DNA of 64,000 bases, from assembly GCA_037957365.1 (NCBI GenBank), contig JARHVA010001473.1:1798501-1862500 (forward strand), in the 5' to 3' direction. The stretch comes from Torreya grandis (taxonomy: Eukaryota > Streptophyta > Pinopsida > Cupressales > Taxaceae). The notes under the pieces are model-generated. The model saw nothing but the letters and a program-made list of their open reading frames with translations, was not told where the DNA came from and made no database searches. Each line of letters begins with the position of its first letter. Within the stretch, counting starts at the first letter, position 1. Shown one piece after another: positions 12,265 through 20,764 of the stretch. The position numbers were made by a program, and so were the translations under genes.

Positions 12265-12375
12265 CCGGCGTCGGCATCAGGACCGACGTCAGCAGAGTCC
12301 AGTGCAGAAGGCCACCGGCGACGGCAGGAAGTCGGCCAACGTCGGCAGAACCAGACAAGCAGGGACCGACGTCGG
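12265..12375. promoter_or_regulatory. Palindromic CCGACGTCGG array in LTR 1
   Basis: There are five related decamers at 12265 (CCGGCGTCGG), 12283 (CCGACGTCAG), 12315 (CCGGCGACGG), 12336 (CCAACGTCGG) and 12366 (CCGACGTCGG). The consensus is a perfect palindrome with a GACGTC core, the type of ACGT-core site bound by plant bZIP factors. The array stands out as GC- and CpG-rich in AT-rich surroundings and lies roughly 150-250 bp upstream of the TATA-like box, as expected of an LTR enhancer. LTR 2 (16079-16188) and LTR 3 have matching arrays. Function is inferred. Confidence 0.7.
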
Positions 12376-12518
12376 TCGCCTGTGTGTTCCAGAACTGCTC
12401 GTTTCACGGATAGTTAGTTAAGTGAACAAAGAGTTTGCATGTTGAGACCAGTTAGAGTCTTGGGCTGTGAGGACAATTGTCTAAATTAAGAGTCTAAGTT
12501 ATTGTTTGAGTTAGGGAT

Positions 12519-12529
12519 CTATTTATAGA
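12519..12529 (+). promoter_or_regulatory. TATA-like box in copia LTR 1
   Basis: CTATTTATAGA is conserved in LTR 3 and is CTA/ATA-altered at one upstream base in LTR 2. Its position about 330 bp into the LTR, after the palindromic array, fits the U3 promoter. This is prediction only. Confidence 0.5.
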
Positions 12530-13135
12530 CCCATTGGCATGTATTGTTTAAGGCATGAGATAGAAAGGAAGAGTTCCTTCTAGTTGTAAGATCTGTGAGT
12601 TGCAGGTTGTTGCAAGCTCATTGGGGATCTACATGTAAGTTTGGTCTTTGAATTGCAGGTTGCAGGTTCATGAGAGATCAGCTTGAAGTGCTATAGAGTG
12701 CTTGATGTACCGGCAGGGTTATTACTGACTGGTTGGTGAGGTGAACACCAATTCTATGTGTGAGTTGGTTGTTGGGACCGTTTTTGTGTAGGAGAGTGTG
12801 TGTGAGAAGAATTACTGAACACTTGAGGTGTGGTGAATCTCTATAAGGTGAAAGAGTGTGGCGGCTCTTTGTTGTATTCTTTTCTGTTATTGTTAATACA
12901 AGATAGTGTATTGTCTCTCATATTTTGTGCTATTGGTGAATTCTAGTTACTTGTGTTTCTGGTTATTTCCGCATATTCAATTGCTTATATTTGGTAATCA
13001 TACTGTGCTCTTTCTGAGGAGCAAGATCCTAGGAGGTGGAATTAGAACAGGTGTGTTTGTTCTTGGATTTATCTTCCATCTCCCCTCCCAACAAGTGGTA
13101 TCAGAGCATGTTTGTTGTTCTAGATTCCTGACAAC

Positions 13136-13147
13136 TGGTATCAGAGC
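13136..13147 (+). other. Primer-binding site, initiator tRNA-Met type (unit 1)
   Basis: TGGTATCAGAGC is the standard plant copia primer site complementary to tRNA-Met, two bases after the LTR end. The same dodecamer also occurs inside the LTR at 13096 and downstream at 13183, giving three potential primer sites within 100 bp. Unit 2 has it at 16949-16960. Confidence 0.9.
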
Positions 13148-13289
13148 CTTGGTTGTAGGTTCTTAAGCTTGATACCAACAATTGGTATCAGAGCTTTTGG
13201 TTGGGATACTAACATATTGGTGTAGATCTGGGTAGTGTGTTTTCATTACAGGTTACTCACAGGGTTTCTGTTTGAGTGGGAGTTGAGCA

Positions 13290-14903
13290 ATGACAGAAAG
13301 CAGTCAACTACGAATGGAAAAGTTTAATGGCAAGAACTACCAATTATGGAGGATGCAGATTGAGGACTATCTGTATCAGAAAGATTTGTACTTACCGTTG
13401 GGTGGGGTTGCTAGCAAACCCGTGGATATGAAAGATGAAGAATGGGAGGTTCTTGATCGGAAGGCTCTGGGATCTGTTAGATTGAGTCTTGAATCATCTG
13501 TGATTTCCAGCTTATCATAGTGTAAGACAATGGTGGAGTTGATGAAATCTTTGGCAAATTTGTATGAAAAACCCTCGGCTTCGAATAAGGTATTTCTTAT
13601 GAAGCGTTTATTTAATTTGCAAATGTTGGAAGGTGGATCTGTTCATAGCTATCTTAGTGATTTCCATGGTTTAGTAAACCAGTTAAGTTCAGTCAATATT
13701 GTATTTGATGATGAAATAAGAGCTCTCTTAATCTTGTGTTCATTACCTGAAAGTTGGGAAGGTTTGGTAATGGCAGTTTCTAATACTGTGTCTCCTTCAA
13801 AAGTCTTAAAAGTGGATGATATTGTGAGTGTGATCTTGAACGAAGAGATACGCAGGAAAAGCACAGGTGAATCATCTGGAGATGCTTTGAGTGTTGAAGG
13901 AAGAGGAAGGCCAAGAGAGAAGATAGAGCGTGGGAGATCAAGGTCGAAGATGGGCAAGAGATCCAAGTCCAGGTATGGCAGAATAACTTGCTGGAAATGT
14001 GGAAAGCAAGGGCACTTAAAGAGAGATTACAGATCGGGTACATATCAGCATGAAGAACATGAAGAAGAAGCAGATGTTGCAGGTTACATTGCACAGGATG
14101 CTCTAGTATGTTCTTTGGATAAAGTAGAATATTGGGTATTATATTCTGGTGCCTCTTTTCATGCATCCCCACATAGAGAATTTTTTCATGAGTATGTCCA
14201 GGGAGATTTTGGAGAAATTTGTGTAGGGGATGGTAAGCCTTGTCAGATTGTTGGCAAAGGCAAAGTGAAGCTGAAACTATAGACAGGTAACACATGGGTG
14301 TTAAAGGAGGTCATGCATGTCCCAGTTCTGAAGCAAAATCTGATTTCTGTCAGAAGTTTGGGTGAAGAGGGTTGCACAGTAACTCTCACAGTGGACTCTT
14401 GGAAGGTTACCAAGGGTACACTTATTGTAGCTAGAGGTAAGAAAGTAGGTACGCTTTATCTATCTACTTATTTTACTGATTCTCTTTCTGGGTTGTCTAC
14501 TTCAACTGTAGATTCAGAGATGTGGCTTGATAGGCTTGGTCACATAGATAAGAAGGAGATGCTGGTTCTTGAGTCAAAGAGTATGCTTTCAGATTTGGAA
14601 GGCATGGATCGTGATTTTTGTATGCAGAAGAAGAAGGTGAGGTTTCTTGAGGAATCCGATGTTAGTGACAAGAATAGGAAAGCCTTGGTTTTCAAGGAGA
14701 AAATGACAGACAGAGTTCAGCACAAGGTGCAGAGGAATTCTGAGTAGAGCAAGGGTGATTTGGACAAGGGTTTGATCCAAAAGGAGCTCACGGGAAAAAG
14801 TCAGGTCTCACAAGAAAAACACAGAGACCGACGTCGGCAGGAAAATTGCCGTCGATATCCAGATAGGGACCGACATCAGCTATGTGCAGCCCGACGTCGG
14901 TGA
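13290..14903 (+). pseudogene. Copia gag-protease ORF, unit 1 (three premature stops)
   Basis: About 538 codons in one frame. It starts with MTESSQLRMEKFNGKNYQLW, the typical copia gag (UBN2-like) opening. The zinc knuckle is CWKCGKQGHLKRDY, with the last Cys changed to Tyr. The protease motif is VLYSGAS, where unit 2 has VLDSGAS, so the catalytic Asp is lost. EMWLDRLGHIDKKEML is the pre-integrase segment. Stops at 13518, 14280 and 14745 are all TAG where unit 2 has CAG. The ORF ends in an Arg-rich tail encoded by the palindromic GC-rich motifs and stops at TGA 14901. Gag would form the particle and protease would process it. No integrase follows. Confidence 0.92.
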
Positions 14904-15020
14904 CTCGGGGCAGACAGAGACCGGCGTCGGCCAGGGGAAACCGACGTCGACAGGAAGGCATTCGCAGGGAACTGACATCGGTCGGTTGTAGACTGAGATG
15001 TGATCGACATCGGTCACTGA
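14828..15020. promoter_or_regulatory. Internal palindromic CCGACGTCGG array, unit 1
   Basis: This is a second cluster of the LTR-type decamer, with CCGACGTCGG at 14828 and 14891, CCGGCGTCGG at 14921, CCGACGTCGA at 14941 and several TG/CA-decayed forms up to about 15020. It covers the end of the gag ORF and runs past its stop, so coding alone does not explain it. Unit 2 has the same cluster near 18641-18833 with different CpG losses. It may be a duplicated regulatory array or a structural RNA element. Confidence 0.6.
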
Positions 15021-15444
15021 GACGAATTTTGGGTGGACAGCACGCTGTCATGGAGTCTCAAGCGCCCATATGGAGGACTAAAGGTGTAAGTAAGTTCTTA
15101 AATTTGTCATTTCCCTTCTTTACACTACTTATTGCTCACTTATGGCATAGGACCAGGAAGTTATTGAAGAAGCAGAACAGGTAGATCCAGGAAATAGTGG
15201 GAGCTAGGCATGAATGAGGATGTGATTCCTTGGAGGAGAACCAAACAGGTGTTTTGGGTAGTGTGTCCAGCTGGAAGTAAGCACTGAGAGACGAATGGAT
15301 GTTAAGGATAAAGAAGAGCAGAAATGGATACGTGAGATGGAAGATCAGGGTATTTGATCTTGTATTAGCTGTAGGGCAATGGAGGTTTGTTCATTGTGTT
15401 TCTCTTTACTAGGTTGGATAGTATTAGCTACACTATCCTATTTT
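14904..15444 (+). other. Internal copia segment between gag and RT remnant, unit 1
   Basis: This lies where integrase and the first half of RT should be. It has no open frame of note. It contains an intron-like stretch (GTAAGT at 15086, pyrimidine-rich middle, GCATAG at 15145-15150) and a KDKEEQKWIREMEDQG reading near 15310 that could be a scrap of the RT entry region. Unit 2 has the same sequence. Confidence 0.5.
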
Positions 15445-16003
15445 CTGTATGATGTGCTTGTTGCAGGGTTACATATACAGGTATTGCTAAACTAAAGGTA
15501 AAGCTAGTTCAGGTGTTTGTCATGGAGAATCTGGGAGCAGCAAGATTCTTTGGCAAGAGTGTGTTTTAGAGACATGGAAGGTCATGTGTTGACTTTGTTT
15601 CAGGATGATTGTGTGAAACCGGTTAGCACGCCGATAGTTAGACAGTTCATAAAACAGGTGTCTTGATTCACATAATGAGGTTGAGTGCATGGTATGTACT
15701 AAACCTGAGTTTTCCCAAGCAGTGGGAGTTATCACAAGTTGGAGTCAATCCGGAAAAGTAATACTGAAGGGCAGTTCAGTGGGACCAGCAGCAGGTGCAC
15801 ATGCTATGCAGGGTCAAGTTCTTTTTCTACATGGTTGTAGATGCGGATGTGGCAGGTAATTTGGATGACAGGTTTTGCACCATGGATTTTGTGGTGGTTG
15901 GTCTTCAAGGGTGATTTTGAAGATGGATACATAGCCAAGGTAACAAACTAGACGGTGTACAGGTACAGGTACAGGTTGTAGCTGTTTATCTCCAAGTGGG
16001 AGA
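15445..16003 (+). pseudogene. Copia RT/RNase H tail remnant and polypurine tract, unit 1
   Basis: Scattered frames match the end of copia pol in order. LYD-VLVAG near 15446 resembles LYVDDMLVAG with the active site lost. IAKLKVKL and ENLGAARFFGK come next. KPVSTPIV near 15620 matches the conserved KPVSTPL. ECMVCTKPEFSQAVGV near 15680 matches the MVCTRPDIAHAVGV motif. DADVAGNLDDR.CTMDF near 15840 matches the RNase H segment. The purine-rich AAGTGGGAGA (15994-16003) sits one base before LTR 2 and is the polypurine tract. The deletion of integrase and early RT makes the element non-autonomous. Confidence 0.75.
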
Positions 16004-16004
16004 T

Positions 16005-16946
16005 TGTTAGGTTGTGGAGCTAAAAGCTTCAACCCTTTGCAAACTAAGGAACAGATGGTTGCTGAGTTCTACAAGAACCAGCGTCGGCATCAGGACCGAC
16101 GTCGGCAGAGTCCAGTGCAGAAGGCCACCGGCGACGGCAGGAAGTCGGCCGACGTCGGTAGAACCAAACAAGCAGGGACCGACGTCGGTCGCCTGTGTGT
16201 TCCAGAACTACTCGTTTCATGGACAGTTAGTTAAGTGAACGAAGATTTTGCATGTTGAGACCAGTTAGAGTCTTGGGCTGCGAGGACAATTGTCTAAATT
16301 AAGAGTCTAAGTTATTGTTTGAGTTAGGGATATATTTATAGACCCATTGGCATGTATTGTTTAAGGCATGAGATAGAAAGGAAGAGTTCCTTCTAGTTGT
16401 AAGATCTGTGAGTTACAGGCTGTTGCAAGCTCATTGGGGATCTACATGTAAGTTTGGTCTTTGAATTGCAGGTTGCAGGTTCATGAGAGATCAGCTTGAA
16501 GTGTTATAGAGTGCTTGATGTACCGGCAGGGTTATTACTGACTGGTTGGTGAGGTGAACACCAATTCTATGTGTGAGTTGGTTGTTGGGACCATTTTTGT
16601 GTAGGAGAGTGTGTGTGAGAATAATTACTGAACACTTGAGGTGTGGCGAATCTCTGTAAGGTGAAAGAGTGTGGCGGCTCTTTGTTGTATTCTTTTCTGT
16701 TAGTGTTAATACAAGATAGTGTATTGTCTCTCATATTCTGTGCTATTGGTGAATTCTAGTTACTTGTGTTTTTGGTTATTTCTGCATATTCAATTGCTTA
16801 TATTTGGTAATCATACTGTGCTCTTTCTGAGGAGCAAGATCCTAGGAGGTGGAATTAGAACAGGTGTGTTTGTTCTTGGATTTATCTTCCATCTCCCCTC
16901 CCAACAAGTGGTATCAGAGCATGTTTGTTGTTCTAGATTCCTGACA
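16005..16946 (+). mobile_element. Copia LTR 2, shared middle LTR (942 bp)
   Basis: Same length and ends as LTR 1. It serves as 3' LTR of unit 1 and 5' LTR of unit 2, with no target duplication around it. It differs from LTR 1 at about two dozen positions by eye. The palindromic array is at 16079-16188, where some sites are intact CCGACGTCGG that are decayed in LTR 1. Confidence 0.95.
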
Positions 16947-16948
16947 AC

Positions 16949-16960
16949 TGGTATCAGAGC
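16949..16960 (+). other. Primer-binding site, tRNA-Met type (unit 2)
   Basis: TGGTATCAGAGC lies two bases after LTR 2, exactly 3,813 bp from the unit 1 site. The third downstream copy has decayed here to TGGTATCAGGGC. Confidence 0.9.
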
Positions 16961-17102
16961 CTTGGTTGTAGGTTCTTAAGCTTGATATGAACAATTGGTA
17001 TCAGGGCTTTTGGTTGGGATACTAACAGATTGGTGTAGATCTAGGTAGTGTGTTTTGATTACAGGTTACTCATAGGGTTTCTGTTTGAGTGGGAGTTGAG
17101 CA

Positions 17103-18707
17103 ATGATAGAAAGTAGTCAACTACGAATGGAAAAGTTTAATGGCAAGAACTACCAATTATGGAGGATGCAGATTGAGGACTATCTGTATCAAAAAGATTT
17201 GTACTTACCGTTGGGTGGGGTTGCTAGCAAACCCGTGGATATGAAAGATGAAGAATGGGAGGTTCTTGATCGGAAGGCTCTAGGATCTGTTAGATTGAGT
17301 CTTGAATCATCTGTGATTTCCAGCTTATCACAGTGTAAGACAACGGTGGAGTTGATGAAATCTTTGGCAAATTTGTATGAAAAACCCTCGGCTTCGAATA
17401 AGGTATTTCTTATGAAGTGTTTATTTAATTTGCAAATGTTGGAAGGTGGATCTGTTCATAGCCATCTTAGTGATTTCCATAGTTTAGTAAACTAGTTAAG
17501 TTCAGTCAATATTGTATTTGATGATGAAATAAGAGCTCTCTTAATCTTGTGTTCATTACCTGAAAGTTGGGAAGGTTTGGTAATGGCAATTTCTAATACT
17601 GTGTCTCCTTCAAAAGTCTTAAAAGTGGATGATATTGTGAGTGTGATCTTGAACAAAGAGATACGCAGGAAAAGCATAGGTGAATCATCTGGAGATGCTT
17701 TGAGTGTTGAAGGAAGAGGAAGGCCAAGAGAGAAGATAGAGCGTGGGAGATCAAGGTCGAAGATGGGCAAGAGATCCAAGTCCAGGTATGGCAGAATAAC
17801 CTGCTGGAAATGTGGAAAGCAAGGGCACTTAAAGAGAGATTGCAGATCAGGTATAGATCAGCATGAAGAACATGAAGAAGAAGCAGATGTTGCAGGTTAC
17901 GTTGCACAGGATGCTCTGGTATGTTCTTTGGATAAAGTAGAATCTTGGGTATTAGATTCTGGTGCCTCTTTTCATGCATCCCCACATAGAGAATTTTTTC
18001 ATGAGTATGTCCAGGGAGATTTTGGAGAAATTTGTGTAGGGGATGGTAAGCCTTGTCAGATTGTTGGCAAAGGCAAAGTGAAGCTGAAACTGCAGACAAG
18101 TAACACATGGGTTTTAAAGGAGGTCATGCACGTCCCAGTTCTGAAGCAAAATCTGATTTCTGTCAGAAGTTTGGGTGAAGAGGGTTGCACAGTAACTCTC
18201 ACAGTGGACTCTTGGAAGGTTACCAAGGGTACACTTGTTGTAGCTAGAGGTAAGAAAGTAGGTACGCTTTATCTATCTACTTGTTTTACTGATTCTCTTT
18301 CTGGGTTGTCTACTTCAGCTGTAGATTCAGAGATGTGGCTTGATAGGCTTGGTCACATAGATAAGAAGGAGATGCTGGTTCTTGAGTCAAAGAGTATGCT
18401 TTTAGATTTGGAAGGCATGGATCGTGATTTTTGTATGCAGAAGAAGAAGGTGAGGTTTCTTGAGGAATCCGATGTTAGTGACAAGAACAGGAAAGCCTTG
18501 GTTTTCAAGGAGAAAATGATGGACAGAGTTCAGCACAAGGTGCAAAGGAATTATGAGCAGAGCAAGGGTGATTTGGACAAGGGTTTGATCCAAAAGGAGC
18601 TCGCGAGAAAAAGTCAGGTCTCACAAGAAAAACACAGAGACCGACGTCAGCAGGAAAACCGGCGTCGGTGTCCAGATAGGGACCGACATCGACTATGTGC
18701 AGCCTGA
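17103..18707 (+). pseudogene. Copia gag-protease ORF, unit 2 (one premature stop)
   Basis: This is the better preserved copy. A single in-frame stop (TAG at 17493, CAG in unit 1) splits it into 17103-17495 and an open stretch to 18707. The zinc knuckle CWKCGKQGHLKRDC is intact and the protease has VLDSGAS with its catalytic Asp. The pre-integrase segment EMWLDRLGHIDKKEML follows, then an Arg-rich tail (RDRRQQENRRR). The end codon TGA at 18705 replaces CGA in unit 1, shortening the protein by three residues. Apart from the one stop it could still encode Gag and protease, but no integrase follows. Confidence 0.92.
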
Positions 18708-18833
18708 TGTCGGTGACTCAGGGCAGACAGAGACCGGCGTTAGCCAGGGGAAACCGACGTCGGCAGGAAGGCAGTCACAGGGAACCGACATCGGTCGGCT
18801 GTAGACTGAGATGTGATCGGCATCGGTCACTGA
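18641..18833. promoter_or_regulatory. Internal palindromic array, unit 2
   Basis: These are equivalents of the unit 1 sites at a +3,813 offset. Some CpGs differ between units, for example CCGACGTCAG at 18641 versus CCGACGTCGG in unit 1, and CCTGATGTCGG versus CCCGACGTCGG. The changes are of the C-to-T or G-to-A kind. Confidence 0.6.
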
Positions 18834-19257
18834 GATGAATTTTGGGTGGATAGCACGCTGTCATGGAGTCTCAAGCGCCCATATGGAGGACTGAAGGTGT
18901 AAGTAAGTTCTTAAATTCATCATTTCCCTTCTTTACACTACTTGTTGCTCACTTATGGCATAGGACCAGGAAGTTATTGAAGAAGCAGAATAGGTAGATC
19001 CTAGAAACAGTGGGAGCTAGGCATGAATGAGGATGTGATTCCTTGGAGGAGAACCAAACAGGTGTTTTGGGTAGTGTGGCCAGCTGGAAGTAAGCACTGA
19101 GAGACGAATGGATGTTAAGGATAAAGAAGAGCGGAAATGGATACGTGAGATGGAAGATTAGGGTATTTGATCTTGTATTAGCTGCAGGGCAATGGAGGTT
19201 TGTTCATTGTGTTTCTCTTTACCAGGTTGGATAGTATTAGCTACACTATCCTATTTT

Positions 19258-19816
19258 CTGTATGATGTGCTTGTTGCAGGGTTACATATACAGGTATTGC
19301 TGAACTAAAGGTAAAGCTAGTTCAGGTGTTTGTCATGGAGAATCTGGGAGCAGCAAGATTCTTTGGCAAGAGTGTGTTTTAGAGACATGGAAGGTCATGT
19401 GTTGACTTTGTTTCAGGATGATTGTGTGAAACCGGTTAGCACGCTGATAGTTAGACAGTTCATAGAATAGGTGTCTTGATTCACATAATGAGGTTGAGTG
19501 CATGGTATGTACTAAACCTGAGTTTTCCCAAGCAGTGGGAGTTATCACAAGTTGGAGTCAATCCGGAAAAGTAATACTGAAGGGCAGTTCAGTGGGACCA
19601 GCAGCAGGTGCACATGCTATGCAGGGTCAAGTTCTTTTTCTACATGGTTGTAGATGCAGATGTGGCAGGTAATTTGGATGACAGGTTTTGCACCACGGAT
19701 TTTGTGGTGGTTGGTCTTCAAGGGTGATTTTGAAGATGGATACATAGCCAAGGTAACAAACTAGATGGTGTACAGGTACAGGTACAGGTTGCAGCTGTTT
19801 ATCTCCAAGTGGGAGA
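19258..19816 (+). pseudogene. Copia RT/RNase H tail remnant and polypurine tract, unit 2
   Basis: Same order of fragments as unit 1 (LYD-VLVAG, ENLGAARFFGK, KPVSTLIV, ECMVCTKPEFSQAVGV, DADVAGNLDDR). The shared deletion shows that the internally deleted form existed before, or was copied during, the tandem event. The polypurine tract AAGTGGGAGA is at 19807-19816. Confidence 0.75.
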
Positions 19817-19817
19817 T

Positions 19818-20759
19818 TGTTAGGTTGTGGAGCTAAAAGCTTTAACCCTTTGCAAACTGAAGAACAGATGGTTGCTGAGTTCTACAAGAACCGGCGTCGG
19901 CATCAGGACCGACGTCGGCAGAGTCCAGTGCAGAAGGCCACCGGCGACGGCAAAAAGTCAGCCGACGTCGGTAGAACCAGACAAGTAGGGACCGACGTCG
20001 ATCGCCTGTGTGTTCCAGAACTGCTCATTTCACAGACAGTTAGTTAAGTGAACGAAGAGTTTGCATGTTGAGACCAGTTAGAGTCTTGGGCTGCGAGGAC
20101 AATTGTCTAAATTAAGAGTCTAAGTTATTGTTTGAGTTAGGGATCTATTTATAGACCCATTGGCATGTATTGTTTAAGGCATGAGATAGAAAGGAAGAGT
20201 TCCTTCTAGTTGTAAGATCTGTGAGTTTCAGGCTGTTGCAAGCTCATTGGGGATCTACATGTAAGTTTGGTCTTTGAATTGTAGGTTGCAAGTTCATGAG
20301 AGATCAGCTTGAAGTGCTATAGAGTGCTTGATGTATCGGCAAGGTTATTACTGACTGGTTGGTGAGGTGAACACCAATTCTATGTGTGAGTTGGTTGTTG
20401 GGACCGTTTTTGTGTAGGAGAGTGTGTGTGAGAAGAATTACTGAACACTTGAGGTGTGGCGAATCTCTGTAAGGTGAAAGAGTGTGGCGGCTCTTTGTTG
20501 TATTCTTTTTTGTTAGTGTTAATACAAGATAGTGTATTGTCTCTCATATTCTGTGCTATTGGTGAATTCTAGTTACTTGTGTTTCTGGTTATTTTTGCAT
20601 ATTCAATTGCTTATATTTGGTAATCATACTGTGCTCTTTCTGAGGAGCAAGATCCTAGGAGGTGGAATTAGAACAGGTGTGTTTGTTCTTGGATTTATCT
20701 TCCATCTCCCCTCCCAATAAGTGGTATCAGAGCATGTTTGTTGTTCTAGATTCCTGACA
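19818..20759 (+). mobile_element. Copia LTR 3 (942 bp)
   Basis: This terminal LTR ends CTGACA and is followed at once by TCCTT (20760-20764). It differs from LTR 1 and from LTR 2 by similar amounts. The palindromic array is present near 19891-20001 with several decayed sites. Confidence 0.95.
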
Positions 20760-20764
20760 TCCTT
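20760..20764. repeat. Target-site duplication TCCTT (right)
   Basis: This is the right-hand partner of 12187-12191. The following TACATAGAAACAG continues the interrupted 2.9-kb repeat, as seen in the undisturbed copy B. Confidence 0.9.

Larger units (their letters stand above)
12192..13133 (+). mobile_element. Copia LTR 1 (942 bp)
   Basis: It begins TGTTAGGTTGTGGAGC and ends TTCCTGACA, directly followed by AC and the primer-binding site. It holds the palindromic GC-rich array (12265-12375) and the TATA-like CTATTTATAGA (12519-12529). Near its 3' end is a second TGGTATCAGAGC (13096-13107), identical to the primer site just outside the LTR. Two short frames across the array (about 12191-12421) are not genes. 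Confidence 0.95.
12192..20759 (+). mobile_element. Three-LTR Ty1/copia tandem derivative
   Basis: The 8,568-bp insertion has the order LTR (12192-13133), internal (13134-16004), LTR (16005-16946), internal (16947-19817), LTR (19818-20759). Each LTR is 942 bp and each internal region 2,871 bp, so the unit repeats with an exact 3,813-bp period. It starts TGTTAG and ends CTGACA. A TCCTT duplication flanks only the outer ends. Each internal region has a tRNA-Met-type primer site, gag, zinc knuckle, protease and pre-integrase segment, then only the tail of RT/RNase H and a polypurine tract, so integrase and most of RT are missing. Such arrays are usually explained by recombination between LTRs of sister copies. 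LTR pairs differ at roughly two dozen positions by eye, mostly transitions. Confidence 0.93.

Noticed and set aside
12191..12421. Short plus-strand frames of 70-76 codons at the start of each copia LTR
   Set aside because: They lie entirely in the LTR, repeat in each LTR copy, and owe their Arg/Gly content to the palindromic DNA motif.
13136..13147. Possible tRNA gene, because of TGGTATCAGAGC
   Set aside because: Only the 3' tRNA-complementary dodecamer is present, right after an LTR; no cloverleaf can be formed. It is a primer-binding site.
13780..14295. 171-codon minus-strand frame opposite copia gag (and its copy at 17593-18108)
   Set aside because: It is the antisense shadow of a well supported gag-protease ORF and has no domain of its own.
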